Shown here: positions 34,449 through 43,930 of the stretch, in pieces | Numbering within the stretch: position 1 is the first letter of the stretch | Layout: the number at the start of each line of letters is the position of its first letter | From: Spirometra erinaceieuropaei | Lineage: Eukaryota > Platyhelminthes > Cestoda > Diphyllobothriidea > Diphyllobothriidae | Direction: 5' to 3' | DNA: 64,000 nucleotides | Assembly: GCA_902702965.1 (NCBI GenBank) | Contig: CACRXP010000400.1 | Coordinates: 86,292 to 150,291 of the forward strand | The notes under the pieces: generated by a model | Seen by the model: only the letters and a program-made list of their open reading frames with translations | Databases searched by the model: none | What the model was told of the DNA's origin: nothing | Program-made: the position numbers and the translations under genes

Positions 34449-34882
34449 TAGCCATCGTGGTCGCCGCATTGATATTTTACTACTTCTGCTCCAGCGCTCC
34501 CTTCCCTATTCTAAATATCACTAACTTAACAGTTATCGAAAACTCGTCCTTGTATTTACAACGACCACTATATATACACACAGACAGTGTAGTCAATACC
34601 AGCATCTCGTCCAAGCCACAACAACGACCGTACAATTCTGAATTAAGTGAAATAAATGACAATGTGATGAATCAAACATCGCTACCGACTTTAAGTTCGG
34701 AGAGCGAGATTGCGGTCATTAATGTGTCCTACAGGAACCGAAAGGAACATTTGTTCCTTTGTCTAACTGGTATGTTGCCATTCCTTGGCAAGCAGAGGAA
34801 GCAATTCATCATAACTGACGTGGACAAAAATAATTTAACCGTCATTGACTGTCCTCGGCCCTGTTTTCGCAGATTGAAATAG
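34449..34882 (+). pseudogene. Beta-1,4-galactosyltransferase-like pseudogene fragment, copy 4
   Basis: The open frame begins with a signal-anchor-like segment (FIAIVVAALIFYYFC), then a stem with NTSISSKPQQRPYNSELSE, then IAVINVSYRNRKEH, MLPFLGKQRKQF and TDVDK. The FNRAKL block between the last two is deleted, and the PYRNR motif has become SYRNR. The N-terminal anchor and stem are in one frame here, unlike copies 1-3. No in-frame ATG was found before a TAA just upstream, so the first exon may be missing. It is more diverged than copies 1-3 and not next to repeat X. Confidence 0.75.
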
Positions 34883-34899
34883 GCATTGGCAGTCTAAGT

Positions 34900-35290
34900 C
34901 ATGCAATCTTCCCACACATTTGGATAAAATATGCACACTGAAAGTTAATAGTGGCACCCGGTGGAGGTCAGAGATATTATCAATTTAAGCAGTGTTGCGT
35001 TGGATTAATGGTTTTTTAAAGAAGCTTTATTTTATTTCCGGGCTGAGTACAAATCGGGAGATGACACCCAAAAAAATCCGTTAGCTAGAAATAATATCGT
35101 TAACAGTGAACTCAAACGCCTTCAGGCTATATCAGCGGATGCAGGCCTACTTTCACGCACTACTTGAACTTTCCCCGACGACCTAACATGGGCTGGCCGA
35201 ACGAACATCGCAGGAGGTTACATGGACGCTGGTCGCTGTTACCCAACCTTTCCCATCGTTACACAAGTACACCTGAATATACGCCAAAAC
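34900..35290. other. Unassigned DNA
   Basis: I recognise no gene or repeat here. Confidence 0.5.
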
Positions 35291-35299
35291 TTCGCATCA

Positions 35300-35625
35300 T
35301 GGCAGTTTGTTACAAAACAAAATTACGTTAAAATATGATATGTATGCACAACATGGGACCGGAACAGTTCCCACGGATCTATGTAACACATGGCAGTGTG
35401 GCCAAACCCAAGACGATACTGTAGTTCGTCTATGTAAGCCCACACGGCTCGACCACATACAGTGCCTTCCTCGTGTAGTTTCCTTTTTCAGTCTACTCCA
35501 GTATGCCTCAATGGCATTGGTGTGCCGTCCGGTGGTGGGGTCGTTGAAGTTCTCTGAGTGGTTAAAAGAGAAATGTGGATAACCTTCTGAGGGCAGGATT
35601 GATTGATGAGCGCCCCCTTTCATTG
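35300..35625 (-). pseudogene. Merlin-type (ISXO2-like) DDE transposase fragment
   Basis: The minus-strand frame reads FNHSENFNDPTTGRHTNAIE followed by AYWSRLKKE. This matches the C-terminal DDE region of Merlin/IS1595 (ISXO2-like) transposases (NHSxNFVDPxTGAHTNxIExxWxxLK), including the final catalytic glutamate. After about 35485 the reading moves to another frame with VWAYIDELQYRLGFG, also typical of these proteins (WxYLDEFxWR), so there is a frameshift. The N-terminal part is absent, and a SINE begins 15-20 bp upstream at 35640. It is a dead DNA-transposon remnant. Confidence 0.75.
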
Positions 35626-35639
35626 TATACTTCCGAACA

Positions 35640-35830
35640 AAGCCGACAGGGCAACAGGCTCGTGGCCCAGCGGTGAGAGGCGTGGACTTCTAGCAAACAG
35701 GTCACGAGTTTGAGCCGCGGGCGTTCCACACTTCGGCGTTGGGTATGAGTGTCTGACTACGGCCAATAATCCAGAAATGACCAGTCCAGTCTCCCTTGTG
35801 TTTCTCGGTATAAAATGCTGCATAAATATT
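35640..35830 (+). mobile_element. tRNA-derived SINE
   Basis: Box A-like gtggcccagcggtgagaggc and a box B relic (acgagtttgagcc) are followed by the body: cacttcggcgttgggtatga, gactacggccaataatccag, then cttgtgtttctcggta. The tail is A/T-rich. It lies at the edge of the Merlin remnant. Confidence 0.75.
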
Positions 35831-35869
35831 AATGTATAAAAATATATATGCAAGTGCATTGCCCCTGAT

Positions 35870-36185
35870 CTCATTCCGCATCAGTGAGCAGCCGCCCGCA
35901 TTCTCTGGTGTGCGATCCTCGCGCGTTTTCTCCAAATTCGAAACAGGAAGCCCTAACGGTTCTTCCTTCGCTCCCACTGTCCCACAGCCTAACTTAACTC
36001 TGTGCCCCCCTCCTCGTACGCATCCGCTGTCAGTTTGTTGTTGTCTGTCCTGTCGCGCCAGTCGACAAAGTCTGCCGAACTCACTTTTCCCTCTGTCCAT
36101 TTCGTCTGACGACGGGTCGGTGTTACCGACTCGAAAATGTTCGAGTACAACTCGATTTTCCGAAGAGCCTTCTCTTTTTCATTAT
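35870..36185 (+). mobile_element. PLE4-type 3' untranslated tail ending in (TA)n
   Basis: It contains tttcgtctgacgacgggtcg, gttaccgactcgaaaatgtt and a gagtacaactcgattttccg block ending cttctctttttcatta, directly followed by TATATATATATA. No coding part is kept. Confidence 0.7.
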
Positions 36186-36342
36186 ATATATATATCAGCC
36201 TGTTCGTGACCTTTGCCAAAAATACGGGGCTTGTTTGCTTTGTGAAGCCAATAGATCGGTGTGCGCCCATTCCTGATTGATATATATATATATATATCAG
36301 CGAGGAGGGATTGATATATATATATATATATATATATATCGC
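36185..36342. repeat. TA microsatellite tracts between two PLE 3' ends
   Basis: Three TA runs lie at about 36185-36197, 36281-36298 and 36314-36340, separated by 80- and 15-bp unique spacers. A PLE tail ends at the left run and another PLE tail, on the opposite strand, ends at the right run. The spacer has the gatcggtgtgcgcccattcc motif seen beside other TA tracts. Confidence 0.8.
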
Positions 36343-36344
36343 GT

Positions 36345-37890
36345 TCATCATCTCCCGTAGAAGACGAAGAAGAAGAGTGGGCGAATCCATGGACCATATT
36401 GTATTCGAACTGACGTTTCGGAAACTTCCTCGTTTCCATCATTAGAGTAGCTTAATTGTTGCACTTGCGGGTCTTGAATTATTCAGTCTTGCCGCTTGCC
36501 TCGTATTATAGCCGTGTTGGACGCACGAACTTTGACCTGCCTGTTTGCCGCTGACTGGCTAAGACCTCCCCGGAGATGACCGCTAATGGCCTGCGTGACC
36601 TTTGTTCCCTTTGGGGTCGGCTTAGTTGTGGTCAAATCAACGTGCCGCTTGGCCCCTCCCACGTCAACCGGTGGACTGATCGGTCGTTGCTGTTCAGGTG
36701 AGCAGCATTCAGCTTCGCGGGCTCATCGGTGAGACAGTGTTCGGCTTTGGTCACATGACCTCTAGCCCCCAATTCCACTCTTTTCCGTGAGTGTTGTCTC
36801 TCGGTCCCGCGTGCTCGCTTGCCTTACTGGTCCTGTCCGGACTGATCCGAGCCTTGTACGCAGTGCTTGGTAGGCGGGATGTAGATCTATAGCTCGGTTG
36901 AGTGTACCAGTCATAGACCAAAGACAGCTTGTCCTTGCGGTTGATTGCAAGTTGGTGTTCGTCCAATCTTGTGCCGAGGCGTTTTCCCGTTTCACCAACA
37001 TACCTGGCATTGCAATTTAGGCATGGTGTGCTGTAAACCACCGCCGACTGTTCTGTTGTTGGTAGCGGGTCCCTGGGCTTCATGAGTTGCTGTCTGATGG
37101 TGCATTCTGGTTTATGAGCCACGCCAATCACAAAAGGTTTTAGGATTCCTGCCGTTGCCTCTGATACGTTCTTCACATAGGGTATTGAGAGCCAGAACTT
37201 GGGCTTTTCTCCACTCGACCGCTGAAGATGAGGCATTTTGAGGCAATTGCGCATAAAGGACTACGGGGTAGCCGTTGGCTTTAAAAAGGCCCTGTGAGTA
37301 ATTCAGCTCCGCCTTCCTCCCACCGTCGTCGCTACAGTGTGTTTGAACACGTTGAAAGAGAGTTCTAACACAACTGCGTTTATGACCAACATGGTGGTTG
37401 CTTCGGAAGTGGAGGATGCGCCTAGTAATTGTTGCCTTACGGTAAACCGTTGTCCTTATGTTCCCGTCTGTCAATCTCGTAACTTATACGTCCAGGAAGG
37501 GCAACTGATTGTTTACTTCCTCTTCCAAGTAAACTGAATGTCTGGGAAGATTGAGTTCAACAATGTCTTGAAAGCCTTCACCTTGCTCCTCTTGATAACA
37601 CCGAACGTGTCGTCCACGTATCTGGCCCAGAACTTCGGGGGGTACGAGCTGAAGACCTGCTGCTCGAGTCTCTGCAAAACTGCTTCGGCAATTAGTGCAG
37701 ACAGAGGCGAGCCCATCGGTGTCCCCTTCTTTTATTCGTAGACTTGGCCGTTGAATGTAAAGAAGGTCTTAAGACACAGTTCTAGGAGCTCGATGATGTG
37801 TGTTCGTTTGAGCTGTTGGTCGCTCTCATCATACGTTTCCCGGAGAAATCCATCAATAGTGTCGATAGCGCATCAAACATCTCGAGGTGG
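36345..37890 (-). mobile_element. PLE5, reverse transcriptase to 3' end
   Basis: Reading leftward from about 37890 the blocks are IDTIDGFLRE-like, PMGSPLSALIAEAVLQRLE, FWARYVDDTFGVI (motif C with both aspartates), HKRSCVRTLFQRVQTHCSD, PKFWLSIPYVKNVSEA, VAHKPECTIRQQL, AVVYSTPCLNCNARYVGETG and KRLGTRLDEHQLAI. The GIY-YIG motif, CxxC pair, arginine and EH are retained. The frame is interrupted: a stop in CLKTFF..YE before KKGTPMGSP, frame changes near 37490 and 37250, and a deletion in the C-terminal part at LSLVYDW. The 3' end lies at about 36350 beside a TA tract, with gatggaaacgaggaagtttc and cgaaacgtcag landmarks. The 5' side meets an opposite-strand PLE5 piece. Confidence 0.85.
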
Positions 37891-38345
37891 AGGCAGATGC
37901 GGTGATGCTGTCATTCGACGTGATCTCATTATTCACCTCCATCCCACCCGCGCTGGCTATCGACACTATTGATGGCTTTCTCCGGGAAAAGTATGATGAG
38001 ACCGACAAACAGCTCAAACGAGCACACATCATCCAGCTCCTAGAAGGAAGTTGTTGGCTGCAAACGCCGGTGATACCGCAATGGTGGGCTTCTACGGCCT
38101 ACCGAAGGTCCACTGTCCGAGGGTGGCGCCAACCTTTGGGCTATCGAATTAGCTGTGCCATTGACGATGCTTCATTACAGAGGATTTGGAGTGAACAATG
38201 AAGTCGGCTGAAGAGTTTTCGTCGCGAATCAAACGTCTCAAAGTAGAGGCATATTAGCTAATGGTGTCTTTTGACATGATCTCATTATTCACGCCCATCT
38301 CAACGGTGCTGACTATCGACACTATTAACGGTCTTATAAAATTAC
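37885..38345 (+). mobile_element. PLE5 fragments in opposite orientation
   Basis: 37890-38045 encodes MLSFDVISLFTSIPPALAID, then DGFLREKYDETDKQLKRAHI and IQLLE, with motif A aspartate intact. It overlaps in content with the minus-strand PLE5 so that the two form an inverted junction near 37880. 38075-38160 has an FYGLPKVHCP-like piece (normally upstream of motif A). 38200-38340 again has a motif A region (MVSFDMISLFTPIS, then LTIDTINGL). The order is scrambled, so at least two truncated pieces are joined. Confidence 0.75.
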
Positions 38346-40230
38346 AGCCTCTGTCGCTCGCGTGAAACGACAACCAGTCCACATTCCTGGATTTCTTAAA
38401 CAGCTCCTTTTCTGGCAAGACTCTCTCCTGGCAAGACAGACGTTTTTCATCATATTTCGTATCAGTGCTGCAGAAAATGACTTCCATTAAAGTGATCTTA
38501 ATAAACATGTACTGGCTGAACGCAAGCACCACAATTTCAATCATAGAAATCTCTAGGGCACAAAAATGTGAATGCCACAGGGAAAGTACTTTTGCAGGAG
38601 GTAGCCACCAGAATCTGTCAGTTGCGTTGACCAAGGCACAGTTCGTGAGGATGAGAGTGATAATAAAAGCAGCCCGTTTTTCCGGGTCTAAATGAGAGTG
38701 AAATGCCCCCCAGGCGGACGACACCAGAACCTCAAAGTCGCGATGAAGAGGCCTCAATTAGTACAGATGGAAAAAAGGAGGTCTTAGATTGGAACTCAGC
38801 CGATGTCCATATCCGGTCCATGTACCAATTGCAAGCAGACAGTCTTTGACAATGACGCCACTGCCTGATACGGCGTTGACTGTTGAAACAAATAACATTC
38901 CTACAAAAAGCCTAATCAGATCATAATATGTACTCTAGAAGTTATCCGATACCGTTGACATTTATGGCTATCAAAACTGTGAGTCCTTACTGCCAGATAA
39001 TTGTGGTAGTGACTTTGCCTTAAATGACTCTTCTTACAGCTATTTGACAAAGGATTTGCCAATTGAAATGAATAGTCTAGGCCTCTAAAACCTCGAAAAC
39101 TAGGTGCGCATAATGTGAGCTGTCTGTTTTAGTTTGCTACAAGTTCTAGGCGTCTTTCGCGTAAACCAGCAAGCAAAAACGCTTGTCAGTCAAGGTTGAA
39201 ACCAACTGTCCAATAAAGTAAGGGCTTTTGTCTGGGTAAACACCTCTGATGGACGGGGGGCAGTTCAGCAGTCGTGAGGTAGACCGAGTTCACTAATCGA
39301 AGTATTGTCCATTAATTAGCTCAGATTAAACTTTCAGCGGACCACCATGTTCTATCTTTTCAAAATTTCACGCACCCAGAAAAACTCTTTCGCATTTGCA
39401 TTACTCAGGTCTTCTTTTCATCTAGTCTTTTTCTCAAACGGGATGACAAACTTTGCCAGGAGCAAAAGCAGCATATCACCATCTAAATTTGCTCCGCCAT
39501 CCGTACACACTGAAAGTTGTTTCTTCCGGACTAGGCCGGTAGTGTCGAAAGGCTGTGGGACCTCGTGCTAAGTCCCTTTCCATGGGAACGAGTTGTAGTT
39601 TTTGATGAGGGAGGCTGTAGAGATGATGTCTAAAATGTAGAAACCATGATGTACCTCGGTGTTTCAATTCGCAAAGCAAAGGATTTTAAACAATAAAGAG
39701 GACGTGACTAACCGTTTGTTTTTGGTTATAGACCATCGTTTGCCTAATTAATTTACTCAGGATTTGGACAATCATGCCATGTGCGGAATTACATCGCAAG
39801 GTTTACGAAAATCGCCATCTTAGTATCCAGACTTTGCACTATTTTGCAACGAGAGATATTCTATAAAGAACCTGAAACATGACAAACCATCATCAAACTG
39901 AATGCATATTCATGAGAATTTGAAAAAAAACTGGTCAGTAAGCAGTTTTAATCGTTGTGTGGTGTTTCCTTGTCCACATAAGAATAAAACCGCGCTTGTC
40001 TACAGGAAGTGCGAATAAATTAACACCTGAACTGGCCTTCCAAACGGAAAAAATGTGAGTTATACATTCATAAACTTATGAAACGTATTTAAGAAATTAG
40101 CCCATTTGTGACTAAGCTGTCTCCCTGGCTCAGATGCTTCTACGCATATCAAAGATACCACGATATCACTGATGGGCATTTTCACATGGCTTTTCTAAGC
40201 AATCGCTTTTCTTCAAAGTTTCCCTCATTA
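38345..40230. other. No convincing gene; one short shared repeat
   Basis: A 167-codon minus-strand frame (38254-38757) overlaps the PLE fragments and lacks recognisable features; I treat it as chance. 39125-39260 (tctaggcgtctttcgcg, tcagtcaaggttgaaacc, cttttgtctgggtaaac) recurs inverted at 54230-54370 and, diverged, at 60150-60250. The remainder is unassigned. Confidence 0.5.
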
Positions 40231-40419
40231 AAGCCATTGATTATCACATATCCACATCTCCCGTAACATGCGAAAATAATTTTGAAAAAAATATAACTCC
40301 ATTCATGGCGTGCTGTGACTCATACATGATATTTAAACGTTGAGTGTAAAAAGCAGATAGCCATAACTCTAGTAGCTCGCGGCTCACGTGGTTATAACCT
40401 GTAGCGAGACATTCGGTAA

Positions 40420-41165
40420 CTTGAGGCTTATTCGACGACATCCGGTCACATATTAAAAATCGACAAGGCCAACATTCTTGCTGGAGGTGACAATTGCTGG
40501 AGCCACTAAGGGCTTGGGTCATGGTTCACTGACCTCCGGTCCATTAATATGTGCATCGAACTTGCCTTCCATGCTCGGTGCTGAGTCTTCGCCTAGGCGG
40601 AGCAATTAGTGACGCGGCAACCGCCCAGGTAAACAGTGTTCCCAACTTGCCTTGTTTAATTTCTAAGGAAATAAATGCGCGAACTTGAAGTAAATCTTTT
40701 TAGACACGGTCCAAAGTTTGATACAAATATTTGTGCTGAACTACATCAGCTACTGCGGAATAACCGCTTATTATTAACAAACCGCTAACGGGCAACGAGT
40801 AGTAGAGAACTGTGCAATGATTTACCGTACAAACAACACAGGTATTAGCTGAAGGCCCAGACACGCGTGTTTTACCAATCTTATGCCGCTGCCAGAGGCG
40901 AGCGCCTCGCCTCTTCAGTGGGTCCCCAAGCTTTCCCCGTGTGTTTTCTGGTATATGAACTCCAGTTTTAACTTGCCTTGTTTAATTCCTGAGGAGATTA
41001 ATGCGTGAACTTGTTCCCAACGCCATGGTCGGCGGGTCAGATGGTCGAGCAATCATCACACCAATATTCAGCACACGTGATCAAATTTCAACAATTCACA
41101 ACGCGAATGTCGGCTATCAAACAGACATCACATCAAGTGCAACGATACTGATGGTTCATAACTTT
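40420..41165. mobile_element. Degenerate PLE1-like 3' fragment split by an insertion
   Basis: 40420-40650 aligns in decayed form with 24590-24810 (gaggcttattcgacgacatccg, then gacaaggccaacattcttgc). 41000-41150 aligns with 24800-24940 (cgccatggtcggcgggtcag, gatggtcgagcaatcatcac). Between them is about 0.3 kb of foreign sequence flanked by a roughly 40-bp direct repeat starting aacttgccttgtttaatt (about 40655 and 40970). It lies just upstream of the cysteine-rich gene. Confidence 0.65.
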
Positions 41166-41531
41166 ATGCACTGTTTATGCGCCATGATGTTTGGTTTGTA
41201 CATGCAGAGTGAAAAAGAAAGACAATATGCAATTTCCCTAATTACTATTTTCGCCCATTGGAAATTATTGAACACAATGTTACTAGGGGTGCAACTATAT
41301 AGTAGATTAGTCAGATGCAATATTATGTGGTCATTTCTGTAAATTTAAATTTCAAAAAATAAATGCAAAGCATCTAGGGAGCGCTCGACACAGTTTCGCA
41401 ATTCGTCATGGCCAAAAGAACCAATTATCATGCCACTATCGTCTTCAGCCATTGCGCAGCTCACTGTCCGAATATACAAACACCGAGAAAGTTGTACAGC
41501 ATAGCAGGCACAGACAGCTGTCTTGACAGTC

Positions 41532-42735
41532 ATGAGAAATTCTGCAATGATCCTACTGCTTGTCGTCTTGATTTTCTCTGTTATTACTTGCGGTATGTTT
41601 GACCCTTGCATGCAGTAGCAGCGTCAATCCTCAACACGTGCACAGTAACACTATAGAGTTCTTGCAATTTTCATTTATTTGCACATTTACCAGCAAATTT
41701 ACTGTCCAACTTAATTGACTATTAGAAACTCCTGTCAGAATGCAGAAAATCACATTAATTCTATTTTTGGATAAAATAATTTTTCTTTCAGTACGGGCTG
41801 TTGAAGAGCCAACGTATAAAATATGCAAACAACAGCAGACCGAATGCAAGATTGTGAGCTACAGAGTGGGCGATGCGAGTAAGGGTCGTCTCTGCCGCGA
41901 AGCCTGTGGAAAGCAACGAGGTAGGCCCCATGGCAATATGTTGCATTTTCCCCAAACAATATCTGCCCGTAAACAGTGCTCGAAATAGAGATAACGAAAT
42001 CATAAATGTCCTCTCGTTGATTTAGGGGAACTAAACAATAAATGGAACGTTTACCATTGTGAAGGCAGTGACGAAATTTGCAACGCCTATGACGTTTACG
42101 GACGCGACGAATTCGACACGGCTTTCGATAGACACGTTATGTGTGTTCAAATGTGTCACTTTGTAGCGAAAGGTGAATTCCTAAATTGCGCTCATTTTTT
42201 CCATCTGCACTTTAACTTGATAACACTGTTGGCCCTTTTTTGACTTGAAATGGGTTTTCTTCTAAAGGAAAATACTATGCCTACCATGCAGTGCATTGTT
42301 TATTTTCAGTCCAACACAATTCGGAGAGCGCCCTCAAACTTTGCTCGGAAGATAAGCAGGATTGCATCGAAATAAAGAGGGAAGGTGGGACCTTTGATGC
42401 CTTCAACAGATGCGCTTTCAAATGTGATGGCTGGCCAAAGTGTAAGTTGTTATTTTTATTTACATATAGCTCATTCTTCGTCGTCTTTCAGTACTGCTAT
42501 TCCTGCTGTAATTTGATTTCTTACAGTGAAAAACACGGATATGCACAAAATCTCAGTCTGCTGCAGTGGCGACAAATGTCAGGAGGGCAGTTATTTTACC
42601 GAGCCAAATAAAGAAAATCCGTTCGTCGACTTGAAGGGATGTTTCAATTCTTGCCTTGCAGGTATTCTTACACTAGTATTGCTTATACTAGCGACATTTT
42701 CTGCACCTCGGCTTGAAAATATGCGCTGCATATAA
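41532..42735 (+). CDS. Secreted or surface protein with four cysteine modules (novel family, function unknown)
   Basis: Five exons fit together: 41532-41592, 41792-41920, 42026-42172, 42310-42441 and 42527-42735. All four introns are GT..AG, 85-199 bp long, in phase 1. Exon 1 encodes a signal peptide (MRNSAMILLLVVLIFSVITC). Exons 2-5 each encode one module of about 43-49 residues with four cysteines: C-x6-C then C-x3-C, with 15, 20, 15 and 20 residues between the pairs (first pair of module 4 is C-x5-C within CCSGDKC). Examples are CKQQQTEC..CREAC and CSEDKQDC..CAFKC. After the last module comes a hydrophobic stretch (GILTLVLLILATFSAP), then RLENMRCI and TAA, giving 225 residues. This tail could be a membrane or GPI-type signal. 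Alternatively GTATTC at 42662 is a fifth donor and the protein continues in an exon I cannot find. I recognise no known domain. A two-disulfide mini-domain is inferred. No clear polyadenylation signal was seen before the PLE tails at 42785. Confidence 0.8.
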
Positions 42736-43930
42736 CATTGCCGATAGAAGGGAAGATGCGAGTTCCAGAATCTGGTTGGTAAGATGTAGAAGCGATCGCT
42801 GGATCAAAGGCTTTATGTGTCCAACGTCTCGGATTCCCGCTTGAAGGCAGTTTCTGTCACTGTTTCTAATAATAGGTAAAGGCGAGAATTCGAAACGTCA
42901 AGCAAGTGAAGCCCTTGTTCCAGCGATCGCTTCTCCTTCAAATCAAATATTAAATTTTCACATTTGAGCATAGTTGTGGCACTAATACTTACCACCAGAG
43001 ACATCGAATGCTGTCAGATAAAAGTATGTCTAAAGACAGATCATGATCATATTTACGGTTGTGCCACGTTGGCGTTCCGTTGTAAATTTCTTACAACGAT
43101 TTTATTCTTACGTAATCTGTTCACAACACTAAAATAAGAGGGAAATTTTTGAAAGCGGAGGAAAACATTGTCATAAAATAGCAAACGTCTCCAATTGCAT
43201 ATGTCCTTACAGCTAGAAACTGTAAAATGCTTACTATTTTATTTGTACACGTGTTTGTGAATGCTAGAGAGCATTTATCCATATTGCGAATTTTGACCGA
43301 AAAGCTTTTAATTCAAAAAATGGTTACTATGCATCTAAAAGTCGCTAACTGAAACTCTGATAAACATAATGATTTTTCGTACGCAAACTAAATCTCCGGA
43401 TTATTTTATTTGTAGACGTGTTTGTTAATTTTAGTGAACAGTTCTCCATATTTTGCATTGTGTGCCATTACTAAAACATATTATTTTTACTTCAGGAAAA
43501 AGGTTTTAGACGACGGAGTGGTTGTGGGTGGAATTTTTCCAAGTGTTCGGTTGTTGGTTTTGTTTTGGTTTCGTAATTTCAAAAATATAGAATTGTAGGG
43601 GGAAATACGACATTTAATGTTTCTTATGGAGGCGAAAATTGGTCAAACCGTTAGGATTATTTTGCAAAATAATAAAAGCGCACGGGGCGCCCGTCGAGTC
43701 ATTTGCACATTACGTGACGTATCTCATAAATCCATAATGACGTAACCTGATCGGAAGATTTTTGGACGTCGTAAAATTTGTGCGTTCTGCTTGCCTGTCT
43801 AGCATTTACAGTGCTACGCTCTTTATTTGTGCAAAATGTGTTCACGTAATCGTATAAGACAAATTTCTCATATACTTAAGCGAAACTGGACGTTAGTATA
43901 TATCTATGCTAGTATTTGTCATACACTTCG
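42026..43930 (+). repeat. Segmental duplication, intact-gene copy (partner 3774-7400)
   Basis: Exons 3-5 and the 3' flank align with the decayed copy. The flank contains cgtcgtaaaatttgtgcgtt at about 43767-43786, the empty-site equivalent of the TA insertion point at 6207. The similarity fades after about 43900. Confidence 0.7.
42785..42945. mobile_element. Head-to-head pair of short PLE 3' tails
   Basis: The left piece reversed reads gcgggaatccgagacgttgg, then ataaagcctttgatcc and agcgatcgcttctac. The right piece (42882-42945) reads gcgagaattcgaaacgtcaa, then gaagcccttgttcc and agcgatcgcttctcc. These are inverted PLE tails pointing outward, as at 17520-17866 but smaller and more diverged. 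Confidence 0.65.

Noticed and set aside
38254..38757. A 167-codon minus-strand open frame
   Set aside because: It overlaps plus-strand PLE fragments that explain part of the sequence and has no recognisable domain or splice context.
41290..41310. ctatatagtag as a TATA box for the cysteine-rich gene
   Set aside because: It is A/T-rich sequence more than 200 bp upstream of the start codon with no transcript evidence, so it is not distinguishable from background.
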